Of a stretch of 64,000 nucleotides of DNA, positions 9,249 through 16,879 are shown in pieces. Made by a program: the position numbers and the translations under genes. This DNA comes from JAIVHA01 sp965367295 (lineage in GTDB: Bacteria > Pseudomonadota > Gammaproteobacteria > DSM-19610). The notes under the pieces were generated by a model. That model was not told where the DNA came from. It was given only the letters and a program-made list of their open reading frames with translations, and did not search any database. The first letter of the stretch is position 1. The number at the start of each line of letters is the position of its first letter. The DNA lies in contig CBDUHN010000002.1 of the NCBI GenBank assembly GCA_965367295.1, positions 1 to 64,000 of the forward strand, read 5' to 3'.

Positions 9249-9839
9249 TCAGGCTACCGCCAGGTACACACCACCCACGGCAATGGCCATACCCGCCACA
9301 CGGGCCAGTCGCTCCGCCCGCAGGCGTTGCAGCAGCAGGATGGCGCTCATGCCGCCCAGCTGCAGCAGGGCCGTGGCGCTGGCAAAGCCTAAACCATAGG
9401 TCAGGCCCGACAGGTTGGCCGGCATCTCGGTGCCGTGGGCGTAGCCGTGGAAGAGGGCGAAGCCGGCGACCAGTAGCGCACCCATGGCGGCTGTCGGTTG
9501 ATAGGCCAGGCCGATGACTGCGCCGAGCACCAGTACGGACAGCAGAATACCGGTTTCGACGAAGGGCAGGGTCAGTCCTGTAAAGCCGATGGCGGCGCCT
9601 GCCAGCAGGGTGGCGACGAAGGTCACGGGCAGTAGCCAGCGGGCCCGGCCGCCGATCTGGGCTGCCCAGATGCCGACCGCCACCATGGCGAGCAGGTGAT
9701 CCCAGCCCAGTAGCGGGTGGGCGAAGCCGTAGCCGAAGCCGCTGGCATGCCCGGTACCGGTGTGGGCGAAGGCGGACAGGGGCAGCAACAACAGGGTGGT
9801 CACAATCAGAATCGAACCGGGATGGGCATGCTTCTTCAT
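9249..9839 (-). CDS. hupE: HupE/UreJ-family nickel permease
   Basis: Small membrane protein (196 aa, about six helices after a signal peptide ending SAFAH). The diagnostic HPLLGWDHLLAMVAVG motif (HPxxGxDHxxAM) is present, and the second conserved histidine motif is HGYAHGTEMP. The family imports nickel for [NiFe] hydrogenase or urease. It follows hypE by 39 bases in a hypF-hypE-hupE order, so a role in hydrogenase nickel supply is likely. The ATG has a good AGGAAACC ribosome binding site. No hydrogenase structural gene is in the window. Confidence 0.92.
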   Translation of the reverse strand: MKKHAHPGSILIVTTLLLLPLSAFAHTGTGHASGFGYGFAHPLLGWDHLLAMVAVGIWAAQIGGRARWLLPVTFVATLLAGAAIGFTGLTLPFVETGILLSVLVLGAVIGLAYQPTAAMGALLVAGFALFHGYAHGTEMPANLSGLTYGLGFASATALLQLGGMSAILLLQRLRAERLARVAGMAIAVGGVYLAVA

Positions 9840-9878
9840 AGTGGTTTCCTTTCGCGCGTTTTCTAGGGCCTATTCACA

Positions 9879-10880
9879 CTAACAGATCCGTGGCAGAGGG
9901 TCGTCTTCCAGTTCCTCGAGAATCCGTTCTCCGCCGAGTTCGGTAACCAATACCACATGGCGATGGGCGCTTTCAACGTGGCCAATGAGCTGCGCGCCTT
10001 TTCCTTGCGGTAGATCATGCCACAGCTTCAGTATGGTCTCTGCCTCGGCTTCTGCAACCACGGCGACCACCCGTCCTTCGCAGGCGAGGAACAATGGGTC
10101 ATAGCCGAGCATGTCACACACCGACTGCACCGGATCACGCACCGGGATCCTCGCTTGTTCCAGATGCACGCCCATTCCCGTGGCACGGCTGATCTCGTGG
10201 GCCACGGTGGCGAGCCCACCGCGGGTAGGGTCGCGCATGAAGTGTACGCCTGGCTGCCCCAGCAGCGCGCGGGTCAGCGGCAGCACGCTGGCGGCATCGG
10301 AGCACAGTTCACCGCGCAGCCCGAACTGTTCGCGGGCCAGCATCACGGCAATGCCGTGATCGCCCACCGGGCCGCTGACCAGGATGCGGTCGCCGGCCTG
10401 AATCCGGTCCAGGCCCAGTTCCACGCCGGCAGGCCGCAGGCCGATGCCGGTGGTGGCAAGGTAGAGTCCGCCTCCCTCACCACGGCGCAGCACCTTGGTA
10501 TCACCCGCCACCACCCGCACGCCGATTTCCGCCGCGGCGGCGGCCAGCGAGGCGATGATGCGCTCCAGCTGCGCCCATTCCATACCTTCCTCGATAAAGG
10601 CATTCAGTGTCAGGTAGGCGGGAATGGCGCCGGCCACGGCGAGGTCGTTGGTGGTGCCGTGCACGGCCAGGGAGCCGATGTTGCCGCCGGGAAATTCCAG
10701 TGGCTGCACGGTAAAGCCATCGGTGGTCATCATCACCGTGCCTGCACCCAGGCGGATGGGGGCGGCATCAGTTTGCACATCGAGTTCCGGATTATCCAGA
10801 TGCCGCGCGAACAGTTCGTCGATGAGTTCGCGCATGTAGCGCCCGCCGTTGCCGTGGGCCAGGGTGATGTGCGTTTCCAT
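9879..10880 (-). CDS. hypE: Hydrogenase maturation protein HypE
   Basis: PurM-like ATPase that dehydrates the thiocarboxamide on its own C-terminal cysteine to thiocyanate, the cyanide ligand source for the [NiFe] hydrogenase active site. The protein ends with the essential PRIC tail. The N-terminus LAHGNGGRYMRELI and the TTDGF and DPTRGGLATVAHEI blocks are family hallmarks; 333 aa is normal. The ATG is preceded by AGGAAAGAG. It lies 48 bases after hypF, its functional partner, and before hupE. The usual hypC and hypD neighbours are missing here. Confidence 0.97.
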   Translation of the reverse strand: METHITLAHGNGGRYMRELIDELFARHLDNPELDVQTDAAPIRLGAGTVMMTTDGFTVQPLEFPGGNIGSLAVHGTTNDLAVAGAIPAYLTLNAFIEEGMEWAQLERIIASLAAAAAEIGVRVVAGDTKVLRRGEGGGLYLATTGIGLRPAGVELGLDRIQAGDRILVSGPVGDHGIAVMLAREQFGLRGELCSDAASVLPLTRALLGQPGVHFMRDPTRGGLATVAHEISRATGMGVHLEQARIPVRDPVQSVCDMLGYDPLFLACEGRVVAVVAEAEAETILKLWHDLPQGKGAQLIGHVESAHRHVVLVTELGGERILEELEDDPLPRIC

Positions 10881-10928
10881 AGCTCTTTCCTGTAGGTCGG
10901 GAGGTATTCCGGTCCGGCCATGGCCGGG

Positions 10929-13229
10929 TTACGGATGTCCCGGTGTTGTAATGTCGGCACGGGCTGCCGCCTCGATGATCTGTCCGAAACTGATGGCCGC
11001 ATCATTGGCTGGCAGTGCCGCGGGCAGGTAGACACTATACCCGGCAGCCTGCAGCGCGTCGGTGGCCAGTTTCGCCAGCAATGCATTCTGAAACACGCCG
11101 CCACACAGGCCAATCTGCTGGAAGTCATGGCGCTGTGCAAGGACCAGGGCCTGATCGCGAATCCCGTTGGCCAGGCTCTGGTGCAGGTTGGCGGCCCGTT
11201 GCGCGCTGTGGCGTCCATTATCCATCAACATGGGCAGCAAGGGTGCCCAGTCCATTTCCAGTATGCCAGCTTGCTCCTGCAGGGGTAGTACAACCGGTGT
11301 GCCGGCCCCGGTTGCGATGGCCTCCAGTTGCATCGGTCCCTGGGCTTCGAAACTGACCTGTTGTGTCAGGCCGGCCAGGCAGGCGGCGGCATCGAACAGG
11401 CGTCCCGCCGCGCTGCTGTGCGGTGCATTGATGCCACGCTGCCAGGCCTGTTGCAGCAACGCGGCATCCGCAACGGGGGGAACGTAGGCGATGCCCTGCT
11501 CCCAGCACAGGGCCGCGGCACTGCGCCAGGGTTCACGTCCGGCGCGGTCACCGCCCGGCAACCGGAACGGGCGCAGGCTGGCCACCCGTTGCCAGTGTCC
11601 CGGCCGGCCGCAGAAGGTCTCGCCACCCCAGAGCTGTTGCTGTTCGCCGAGTCCGGTGCCATCCCAGGTAAAAATCAGCCATGTACCTTCCCGGGCATAT
11701 TCACCGGCCAGTGCACTGGCGTGGGCATGATGATGCAGCACCGGCTGTACCGGCAGGCCGTGACGGCGTGCCCAGCGGCTGGTGCTGTAATCCGGGTGGG
11801 CATCGCAGATTACCTGCTCGGCGCGCACCTGATACAGCTGCTGGAGATCCTCGACCAAACGATGGAATACCGTCAGGCTCCGCCTGGTGCCCATGTCGCC
11901 GATGTGAGGCGAAATCACGACACGGTCCTGCCAGGCCAGGGCGATGGTGTTTTTCAGGTGCGCGCCAACGGCCAGCATGGGTTGTGCGACGGGGGTTTTG
12001 AGCTTCATCTCCAGGGGTGCCGTGCCGCGACCGAGCCGCAGCGGGCGAGGTTTGCCCATGATACTGCGGAACACCGAATCATCCGCCGGCCGTACGATGG
12101 GACGGTTGTGGTGCAGGAATCCGTCGGCAATGGCCGCCAGTCGTTGTTCCGCTTCCCCGTTATCCGTCAGCACAGGCTCGCCGCTGAGATTGCCGGAGGT
12201 CATCACCAGCGGTGAGCCGAAATCCCGCAGCAGGAGATGATGCAGCGGGCTGTAGGGCAGCATCACGCCGAGTTCGCGCAGACCCGGAGCCAGTAATGAA
12301 GAGAGTGGGCAGCCGGCGTTACGCGCCGCCAGTACAATGGGGCGTTGCGGACGCTGCAGCAACTGCTGTTCTTCCGCATCGAGGCTGACACTGGTCCGCA
12401 GATGATCAAGACCATCCGGTCCCGCCAACGGAAACATGACGGCCAGGGGTTTGTCGGGGCGCTGCTTGCGGGCGCGTAACCTGGCGACGGCCGTATCATC
12501 GGCTGCATCGCATACCAGGTGGTAGCCGCCCACCCCCTTGATGGCCAGCACCTGCCCGGCGCGCAGGCACTCAATGGCCCGCTGTAGCGAGATGTCGTTA
12601 CCCGTGACGGTGGTCTGGTCCGGAGCTGCAAACGTCAGCTCCGGACCGCACATCGCACAGGCAATCGGCTCGGCATGAAAGCGACGGTCGAGTGGATTCT
12701 CATACTCGGCGCGGCAGGCGTCACAGAGTGGAAATTCCACCATGGCCGTATTGGGCCGGTCATAGGGCAGGGTGGTGATCAGGGTGTAGCGTGGTCCGCA
12801 CTGGGTGCAATTGGTGAAGGGATAGCGATAACGCCGCTGCTGCGGGTCATCGATCTCTGCAAGACAATCAGCGCAGGCGAAGTAATCCGGCGGCAGGTGG
12901 ATTCGGGCCGGGTGCTGGCCGCTGCTGTGCCGGATCTCGAAGCCGGATTGTGGCTCCAGTACCAGGACTTCCTCGTCGATGACTTCGGGCTGTGCCAGGG
13001 GGGGTGCCCTCTGCAGCAGGTCGGCCCGGAAACCCTGGATGGCCTCCGGCACACCCTGTACCACGATCTCCACATCCCCGAGCCGGTTGCAGACCCAGCC
13101 CTGCAGGCCTCGGGCAATGGCGATGCGATAGACAAAGGGACGGAAACCGACGCCCTGTACACGACCGGCGAGGGTGAGGCGCAGGGTATGTAGGGAAGTC
13201 TGCATACTTCCGGTGTCGTGGTTGATCAT
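10929..13229 (-). CDS. hypF: Carbamoyltransferase HypF
   Basis: Converts carbamoyl phosphate to carbamoyl-adenylate and transfers the carbamoyl group to HypE. All domains are present in order: acylphosphatase-like (residues 14-100, AGRVQGVGFRPFVYR), a zinc-finger pair (CxxC at 119/122, 141/144, 169/172 and 191/194), a YrdC-like domain (about 205-385) and a Kae1-like carbamoyltransferase domain with the metal-binding HHHAH. The length of 766 aa is typical. The start may be the ATG at 13229 or an in-frame ATG at 13205, which fits the E. coli leader length better; neither has a clear ribosome binding site. It heads the hypF-hypE-hupE group and is divergent from the EF-hand gene. Confidence 0.97.
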   Translation of the reverse strand: MINHDTGSMQTSLHTLRLTLAGRVQGVGFRPFVYRIAIARGLQGWVCNRLGDVEIVVQGVPEAIQGFRADLLQRAPPLAQPEVIDEEVLVLEPQSGFEIRHSSGQHPARIHLPPDYFACADCLAEIDDPQQRRYRYPFTNCTQCGPRYTLITTLPYDRPNTAMVEFPLCDACRAEYENPLDRRFHAEPIACAMCGPELTFAAPDQTTVTGNDISLQRAIECLRAGQVLAIKGVGGYHLVCDAADDTAVARLRARKQRPDKPLAVMFPLAGPDGLDHLRTSVSLDAEEQQLLQRPQRPIVLAARNAGCPLSSLLAPGLRELGVMLPYSPLHHLLLRDFGSPLVMTSGNLSGEPVLTDNGEAEQRLAAIADGFLHHNRPIVRPADDSVFRSIMGKPRPLRLGRGTAPLEMKLKTPVAQPMLAVGAHLKNTIALAWQDRVVISPHIGDMGTRRSLTVFHRLVEDLQQLYQVRAEQVICDAHPDYSTSRWARRHGLPVQPVLHHHAHASALAGEYAREGTWLIFTWDGTGLGEQQQLWGGETFCGRPGHWQRVASLRPFRLPGGDRAGREPWRSAAALCWEQGIAYVPPVADAALLQQAWQRGINAPHSSAAGRLFDAAACLAGLTQQVSFEAQGPMQLEAIATGAGTPVVLPLQEQAGILEMDWAPLLPMLMDNGRHSAQRAANLHQSLANGIRDQALVLAQRHDFQQIGLCGGVFQNALLAKLATDALQAAGYSVYLPAALPANDAAISFGQIIEAAARADITTPGHP

Positions 13230-13348
13230 GACATGGCTTGACCAGAAACGGGGCTGCGGCTGATCGTAACATGACCGGTATACCAGTCAGCAGGGATGTT
13301 TCGGCTGACTATACTTCAATTGTCCTGCAACCTTGGGAGTCTACGACA

Positions 13349-13681
13349 ATGCGCAAATCGATTCTGAAGACCGGTGTGGTCTGCACCGCCCTGATTCTGT
13401 CCGGCGCCGTGATGGCGGCTGACGAGGACATGATGGATGGAAATGACATGACGACCTTTGAAGGTATTGATACCGATGGCGATCACTACATCAGCAAGGA
13501 GGAAGCGGCTGCCAGGGAAGATCTCAGTACCCACTGGGAGAGCATCGATACCGACCACAATGGCCGGTTGAATAGTAGTGAATTCAGTGCGTTCGAGGGT
13601 GAAGGGCGGTTTGTTCCGCCGGATGAAAACGAGATTCCGGAACCCGGCGCTGCACCCTACGATCCCGGAAAAAATCAGTAA
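13349..13681 (+). CDS. Exported EF-hand protein
   Basis: Small secreted or periplasmic protein of 110 aa. The signal peptide (residues 1-24) ends VMAA-DE. Two canonical 12-residue EF-hand loops are present: D41-T-D-G-D-H-Y-I-S-K-E-E52 and D67-T-D-H-N-G-R-L-N-S-S-E78, both with acidic residues at positions 1, 3 and 12, so calcium binding is plausible. The tail is rich in proline and acidic residues. I chose the ATG at 13349 because GGGAG lies nine bases before it and a signal peptide starts there; the frame is open further upstream but without these features. No partner gene is evident. Confidence 0.85.
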   Translation: MRKSILKTGVVCTALILSGAVMAADEDMMDGNDMTTFEGIDTDGDHYISKEEAAAREDLSTHWESIDTDHNGRLNSSEFSAFEGEGRFVPPDENEIPEPGAAPYDPGKNQ

Positions 13682-13715
13682 GACCCACTACGGAACAGAT
13701 CGGCATATGCCTCTT

Positions 13716-13730
13716 CCCTTCCAGGAAGGG
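13716..13730. terminator. Hairpin between convergent EF-hand gene and rnk
   Basis: CCCTTCCAGGAAGGG is a short palindrome inside a longer pairing (GCATATGCC... with ...GGGGCATGC). It lies 35 bases after the EF-hand stop and 30 bases after the rnk stop. Neither side has a clear T-tract, so intrinsic termination is only possible. Confidence 0.4.
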
Positions 13731-13759
13731 GCATGCCGCTCCGTTGCGACTTACATGCC

Positions 13760-14173
13760 TCAACGATGGAACTCACCTGAACGTTCAGGTTGATAAAGAA
13801 TGTCTTCAATCCGGACCTTGAGGCTGCCACCACCGGGTTTCGGCCACTCGATCTCATCCCCCTGGGACAAGCCGAGCAGGGCGCTGCCGACCGGGGCAAG
13901 GATGGATATTGTTTCACCACTTTGATCAATATCCTTCGGGTATACCAGGGTCAGGCAGAAGTCTTTTCCCGAGGGAGACACTTTGAATTTCACCCTGGAA
14001 TTCATGGTTACAACGGAGGGCGGCATATCCCTGGAGTCAATCACTTCAGCCCGCTCCAGTTCCGCTTCCAGATCTGCTTTCCCGGGGAAGGCATCATCGG
14101 CAAGAGAGGCCAGCAGTTGCTCCAGTCGCTCCGCATCCTGCTCTGAAATCATGATGTTCGGTTTTGTAGTCAC
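13760..14173 (-). CDS. rnk: Nucleoside diphosphate kinase regulator Rnk (GreA/GreB-like)
   Basis: Rnk-type protein of 137 aa: a short N-terminal coiled-coil (EQDAERLEQLLASL) and a C-terminal GreA/GreB-like FKBP-fold domain with VVTMNSRVKFKV and APVGSALLGLSQGDEIEW. In E. coli Rnk binds RNA polymerase in the secondary channel without GreB-like cleavage activity. I use the GTG at 14173, because AGGGAG lies seven bases upstream; an ATG at 14197 would add eight residues. It is a lone gene, convergent with the EF-hand gene. Confidence 0.9.
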   Translation of the reverse strand: MTTKPNIMISEQDAERLEQLLASLADDAFPGKADLEAELERAEVIDSRDMPPSVVTMNSRVKFKVSPSGKDFCLTLVYPKDIDQSGETISILAPVGSALLGLSQGDEIEWPKPGGGSLKVRIEDILYQPERSGEFHR

Positions 14174-14313
14174 GACATTACTCCCTAACCAGTTCATGCA
14201 AATACACCGGATGCAATGATCCAGGCGCAGCTTGTCAATGTCCCATCGCGTCGGCAGACCGGATCACGACGGGCGGTTCTTGCTCTGTCACTGAGGAATA
14301 TATGAGTTGGTGG

Positions 14314-14505
14314 TCACCAGAAATAACGGTGTACGCGGCTGCGCACTGACGCCATTACGTGCTGTAACAGATCGGAATGCCTTTGCGGGACAAGGTGGGG
14401 ATCACGCTGGGTACACCCGCGCAAACAGGGCTTTCCGGTAAAACCACAGGCAAGTAGTTCATGCGCGTCCCTGTATTGCTCATCGGCATTGTAGCAAATA
14501 GCCAT
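14314..14505 (-). CDS. Possible small hypothetical protein
   Basis: Open frame of 63 codons starting at the ATG at 14505 (a TTG three codons earlier is also possible). It would be a basic peptide with four cysteines in its first half and no membrane segment. No Shine-Dalgarno is visible and I recognise no family. It is the only candidate in the roughly 420-base gap between rnk and the next gene and may not be real. Confidence 0.22.
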   Translation of the reverse strand: MAICYNADEQYRDAHELLACGFTGKPCLRGCTQRDPHLVPQRHSDLLQHVMASVRSRVHRYFW

Positions 14506-14594
14506 TTTTTTCAAATGGCGATAACAGCATAAGGGGTACGGCAGCCGGCGGGCGATGGTGATGTGTCACCAGTTTCTGCGGCAGCAGGCCGGCT

Positions 14595-14951
14595 TTACCG
14601 ATCCTGTTGATCCGTGAGGAGCGTTATCGTTGTCGCAGCAGTGATTTTGTCGATATCCAGCTGCACTTCGCAGTACTCGGTCTGTTCGCACACCGGCGTC
14701 GGGTCATCGGCACAGCAACTTCCCGCAATAATGCCTGCATAGAAGATCCCGGTTTTCGCGCGAATGACATCCGCTGTTTCCGTAATGTGCAGGATCACCA
14801 CGCTGATATCGCTGTCGCTGACATGACTGCTTTGCGATAAGCCTTCCTGTAAAGGGAGCAGGCCCGTATCGATGGCCTGTATTTCCTGCTTCAGGGCATG
14901 TTCGAAATCGGGGCTGTTCCAGGCGTCCAATGCAGCTGAAAGATGAATCAT
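14595..14951 (-). CDS. Conserved hypothetical protein, 118 aa, cysteine-containing
   Basis: Compact soluble protein starting MIHLSAALDAWNSPDF, with GGGAG about eight bases before the ATG at 14951. The open frame continues upstream for 55 codons, but that part looks non-coding. The C-terminal half has a distinctive AGSCCADDPTPVCEQTEYC segment with four cysteines (CC-x7-C-x5-C), followed by a predicted beta strand and helix. I recall similar proteobacterial proteins annotated only as hypothetical. The cysteines could bind a metal or form disulfides; there is no signal peptide. The function is unknown. Confidence 0.72.
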   Translation of the reverse strand: MIHLSAALDAWNSPDFEHALKQEIQAIDTGLLPLQEGLSQSSHVSDSDISVVILHITETADVIRAKTGIFYAGIIAGSCCADDPTPVCEQTEYCEVQLDIDKITAATTITLLTDQQDR

Positions 14952-15254
14952 GATCGCACTCCCGTGCTGGATGCCCTGTCTGCCGCCTCGTCCGGGGAGG
15001 GATGGCCTGGAGTCCAAGGCAGACCACCGGCCCTGGAATGCCCGACTCCGATTGTGGTCATACAGTATGAAATGCCGGTCGATGGAGACTGTATACCTGG
15101 CCAATAAAAACGGCAAGACCGCCCGGTCTGCTCACCGCGACGGAAGCCTGCGCCCTGCACGAGGCCGGATGGAGTGTGGCGTGCTCAGCAATAATCCTCC
15201 GCTGCTGGCGTCACCGGTTCCGGTGCAGCCCCATAGAGCCGCGCAAGCCTGTTG
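14952..15254. other. Intergenic gap, no gene seen
   Basis: About 300 bases between the 118-aa hypothetical gene and the end of the methyltransferase gene. The frames here show no ribosome binding site or recognisable family, and I see no strong hairpin or repeat. Confidence 0.5.
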
Positions 15255-16034
15255 TCAGGTCGAAAGACCTTTTGATTCCAGGAATGCATCAGGGACATCG
15301 GCGATTTTCCGGCCGACAATGGCAAAATAATACAGTGGCTCGCCTTCAATCGATAACCTGTGCCGATAGCGTTCGATGTGATAGACATCGAGGTATTTGG
15401 AGAAGATCAATTCCCGAATCATTCTCGAAAAGCCTGAATCATCGCTGATGTCAAAGAAGGTTTCCTTGATGTTGAACGCTACCCATGCCTCGCTTTTGAT
15501 GATGTTGAACGCTTCAATAAAAGCCTTTACCGGTATGTCACCGAAACCGAGCGCGGCAACCGTTACCATACAGTCACACTGCCAGGAGACTATTTCTTCT
15601 TTTTTCTCATCTTCCAGATGGGTGAAATCCTCCACGTAATATGCGTCATAGATTCCGGGCCGGTCGCGAATGGCCGCATCGTAGGCTTCCGGGATGATGT
15701 CGACGCCTATCAGGCGCGAAACACCATGCTTTTTCAGTTCCTCGCCCATCATGCCATTGCCGGCACCTAAATCCAGTACACGAAGCTCGCTGAAATTGAC
15801 CTGGGACTGTTTTACCGCGGCTTCGAGGATGGAGGCTACCTTGCCTGGCGATGTGCATTTCAGCCGGTCATAAAAGATTTGTTCATAGAGACCGGGCACC
15901 TGGTAGATTTCATCGTAGTCATGGAAGCGTATTTTTCTTTCTCCGCTTGAGTTGTGGAGATAGAAATAGGCCTCGTCCTGGTTCAGGTGAGATGACTCGG
16001 CTATCGGGAACTGGATTCGATGTCTTTTCTGCAT
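15255..16034 (-). CDS. Class I SAM-dependent methyltransferase, unknown substrate
   Basis: 259 aa with a Rossmann methyltransferase core. Motif I is VLDLGAGNGMMGEEL (about residues 86-100), the acidic end of strand 2 is LIGVDIIPEA, and the motif IV region is CDCMVTVAALGFGDIP. An N-terminal extension of about 80 residues (HLNQDEAYFYLHNSSGERKI) may shape the substrate pocket. It resembles small-molecule methyltransferases rather than DNA or rRNA enzymes, since no NPPY-type motif is present. Codon choice looks less GC-rich than in the neighbours, which hints at recent acquisition. It stands alone on the minus strand, upstream of nothing related. Confidence 0.8.
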   Translation of the reverse strand: MQKRHRIQFPIAESSHLNQDEAYFYLHNSSGERKIRFHDYDEIYQVPGLYEQIFYDRLKCTSPGKVASILEAAVKQSQVNFSELRVLDLGAGNGMMGEELKKHGVSRLIGVDIIPEAYDAAIRDRPGIYDAYYVEDFTHLEDEKKEEIVSWQCDCMVTVAALGFGDIPVKAFIEAFNIIKSEAWVAFNIKETFFDISDDSGFSRMIRELIFSKYLDVYHIERYRHRLSIEGEPLYYFAIVGRKIADVPDAFLESKGLST

Positions 16035-16280
16035 GGTTTCCTCAGTCTGGTTTGGCTTGTATATCGATCCGGCGCATCAACAGTCGTCGGCAGAAGCGTA
16101 ACGAACCGGCGTGTAAACGGCCTGACGCCCGGGGGCGTGGTTTCGATTGACTACGGAGATGACGCTCTATACTGCATGGCGTCTTTGCACCAGGTCTGTA
16201 TGGCCTGGTGTCGGGATGTAACATTGAGTGGCATCAAGTGTTACGGGTACGGTGTTGACCTGTAGGTATACCGGGCCAAC
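16035..16280. other. Intergenic gap between methyltransferase and cspA-like gene
   Basis: No supported gene. On the plus strand a TTGACT and a TATACT occur 15 bases apart at about 16148-16174, too close for a good sigma70 promoter and with no gene after them. The end of the gap runs into the terminator of the cold-shock gene. Confidence 0.4.
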
Positions 16281-16313
16281 AAAAAAGGGTGAGACCCCGA
16301 AGAGTCTCGCCCT
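16281..16313 (-). terminator. Rho-independent terminator of cold-shock gene
   Basis: On the minus strand the stem starts GGGCGAGAC, the loop is TCTTCGGG, the other arm is GTCTCACCC, and a run of six T follows. It contains one mismatch or wobble. It lies about 73 bases after the cspA-like stop and is the clearest intrinsic terminator in the window. A second small inverted repeat (CCTCACCCC/GGGGTTGAGG) lies between it and the gene. Confidence 0.85.
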
Positions 16314-16385
16314 TTAGCCTCACCCCATCAGGGGTTGAGGAGGGCCTGCATGGTATGTACTGCAGGCCACGTCGTGATTCAATGC

Positions 16386-16592
16386 TCAGATCGCGACGAT
16401 GTTCTCAGCCTGGGGACCTTTCTGGCCCTGGGTGACCGTGAACTGGACTTTCTGGCCTTCGGCCAGGGTTTTGAAGCCCGAACCGGAGATGGCGCTGAAG
16501 TGGGCAAATACGTCAGGACCATTTTCCTGCTCGATGAAGCCAAAACCTTTGGATTCGTTGAACCATTTGACGGTGCCGGTAATAGTGGACAT
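16386..16592 (-). CDS. CspA-family cold-shock protein
   Basis: 68-aa OB-fold single-strand nucleic-acid binding protein. RNP1 KGFGFI and RNP2 VFAHFS are intact, and the protein starts MSTITGTVKWFNESKGFGFI. The ATG at 16592 is preferred over an ATG seven codons earlier, because all family members start there. It binds mRNA and DNA and acts as an RNA chaperone. A strong promoter lies about 150 bases upstream, giving a long leader as in cspA genes, so post-transcriptional cold control is plausible. The paralogue identity (cspA, cspD, cspE) cannot be decided. Confidence 0.96.
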   Translation of the reverse strand: MSTITGTVKWFNESKGFGFIEQENGPDVFAHFSAISGSGFKTLAEGQKVQFTVTQGQKGPQAENIVAI

Positions 16593-16744
16593 AGCAATTC
16601 CTATTTCATTCAAGAGTAATTAAAGCCCTGGAAGGGCCGGTGTGCTGGAAGTGGTGCGATTACTTATGAAGAACAGGACGAGGTACAAAGAAGGGACGTC
16701 GAAATGGTGAACATAAATACAAAGCATACTTTCAAGCTCGATCG

Positions 16745-16772
16745 AGTATATAGGGATCCAATCCGAAGTCAA
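16745..16772 (-). promoter_or_regulatory. Sigma70-type promoter of cold-shock gene
   Basis: On the minus strand TTGACT (16772-16767) and TATACT (16750-16745) are separated by 16 bases, each one mismatch from consensus. Transcription would begin near 16738, giving a leader of about 145 bases before the cspA-like ATG, a length typical for cold-shock mRNAs. Confidence 0.72.
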
Positions 16773-16879
16773 CGAGTATTTCCGGCGTCCCGCTCCCTTG
16801 GGGCGGCTTACACTGCGGGGAGAGACGGGGGGTAAAAGGCCCCGCCCGGTTGTCCCGGGCAGGGCCGATCCTGGCGCTG

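Noticed and set aside
16147..16175. TTGACT and TATACT on the plus strand
   Set aside because: Spacing of 15 is short and no gene or RNA-like structure follows before the opposite-strand terminator.
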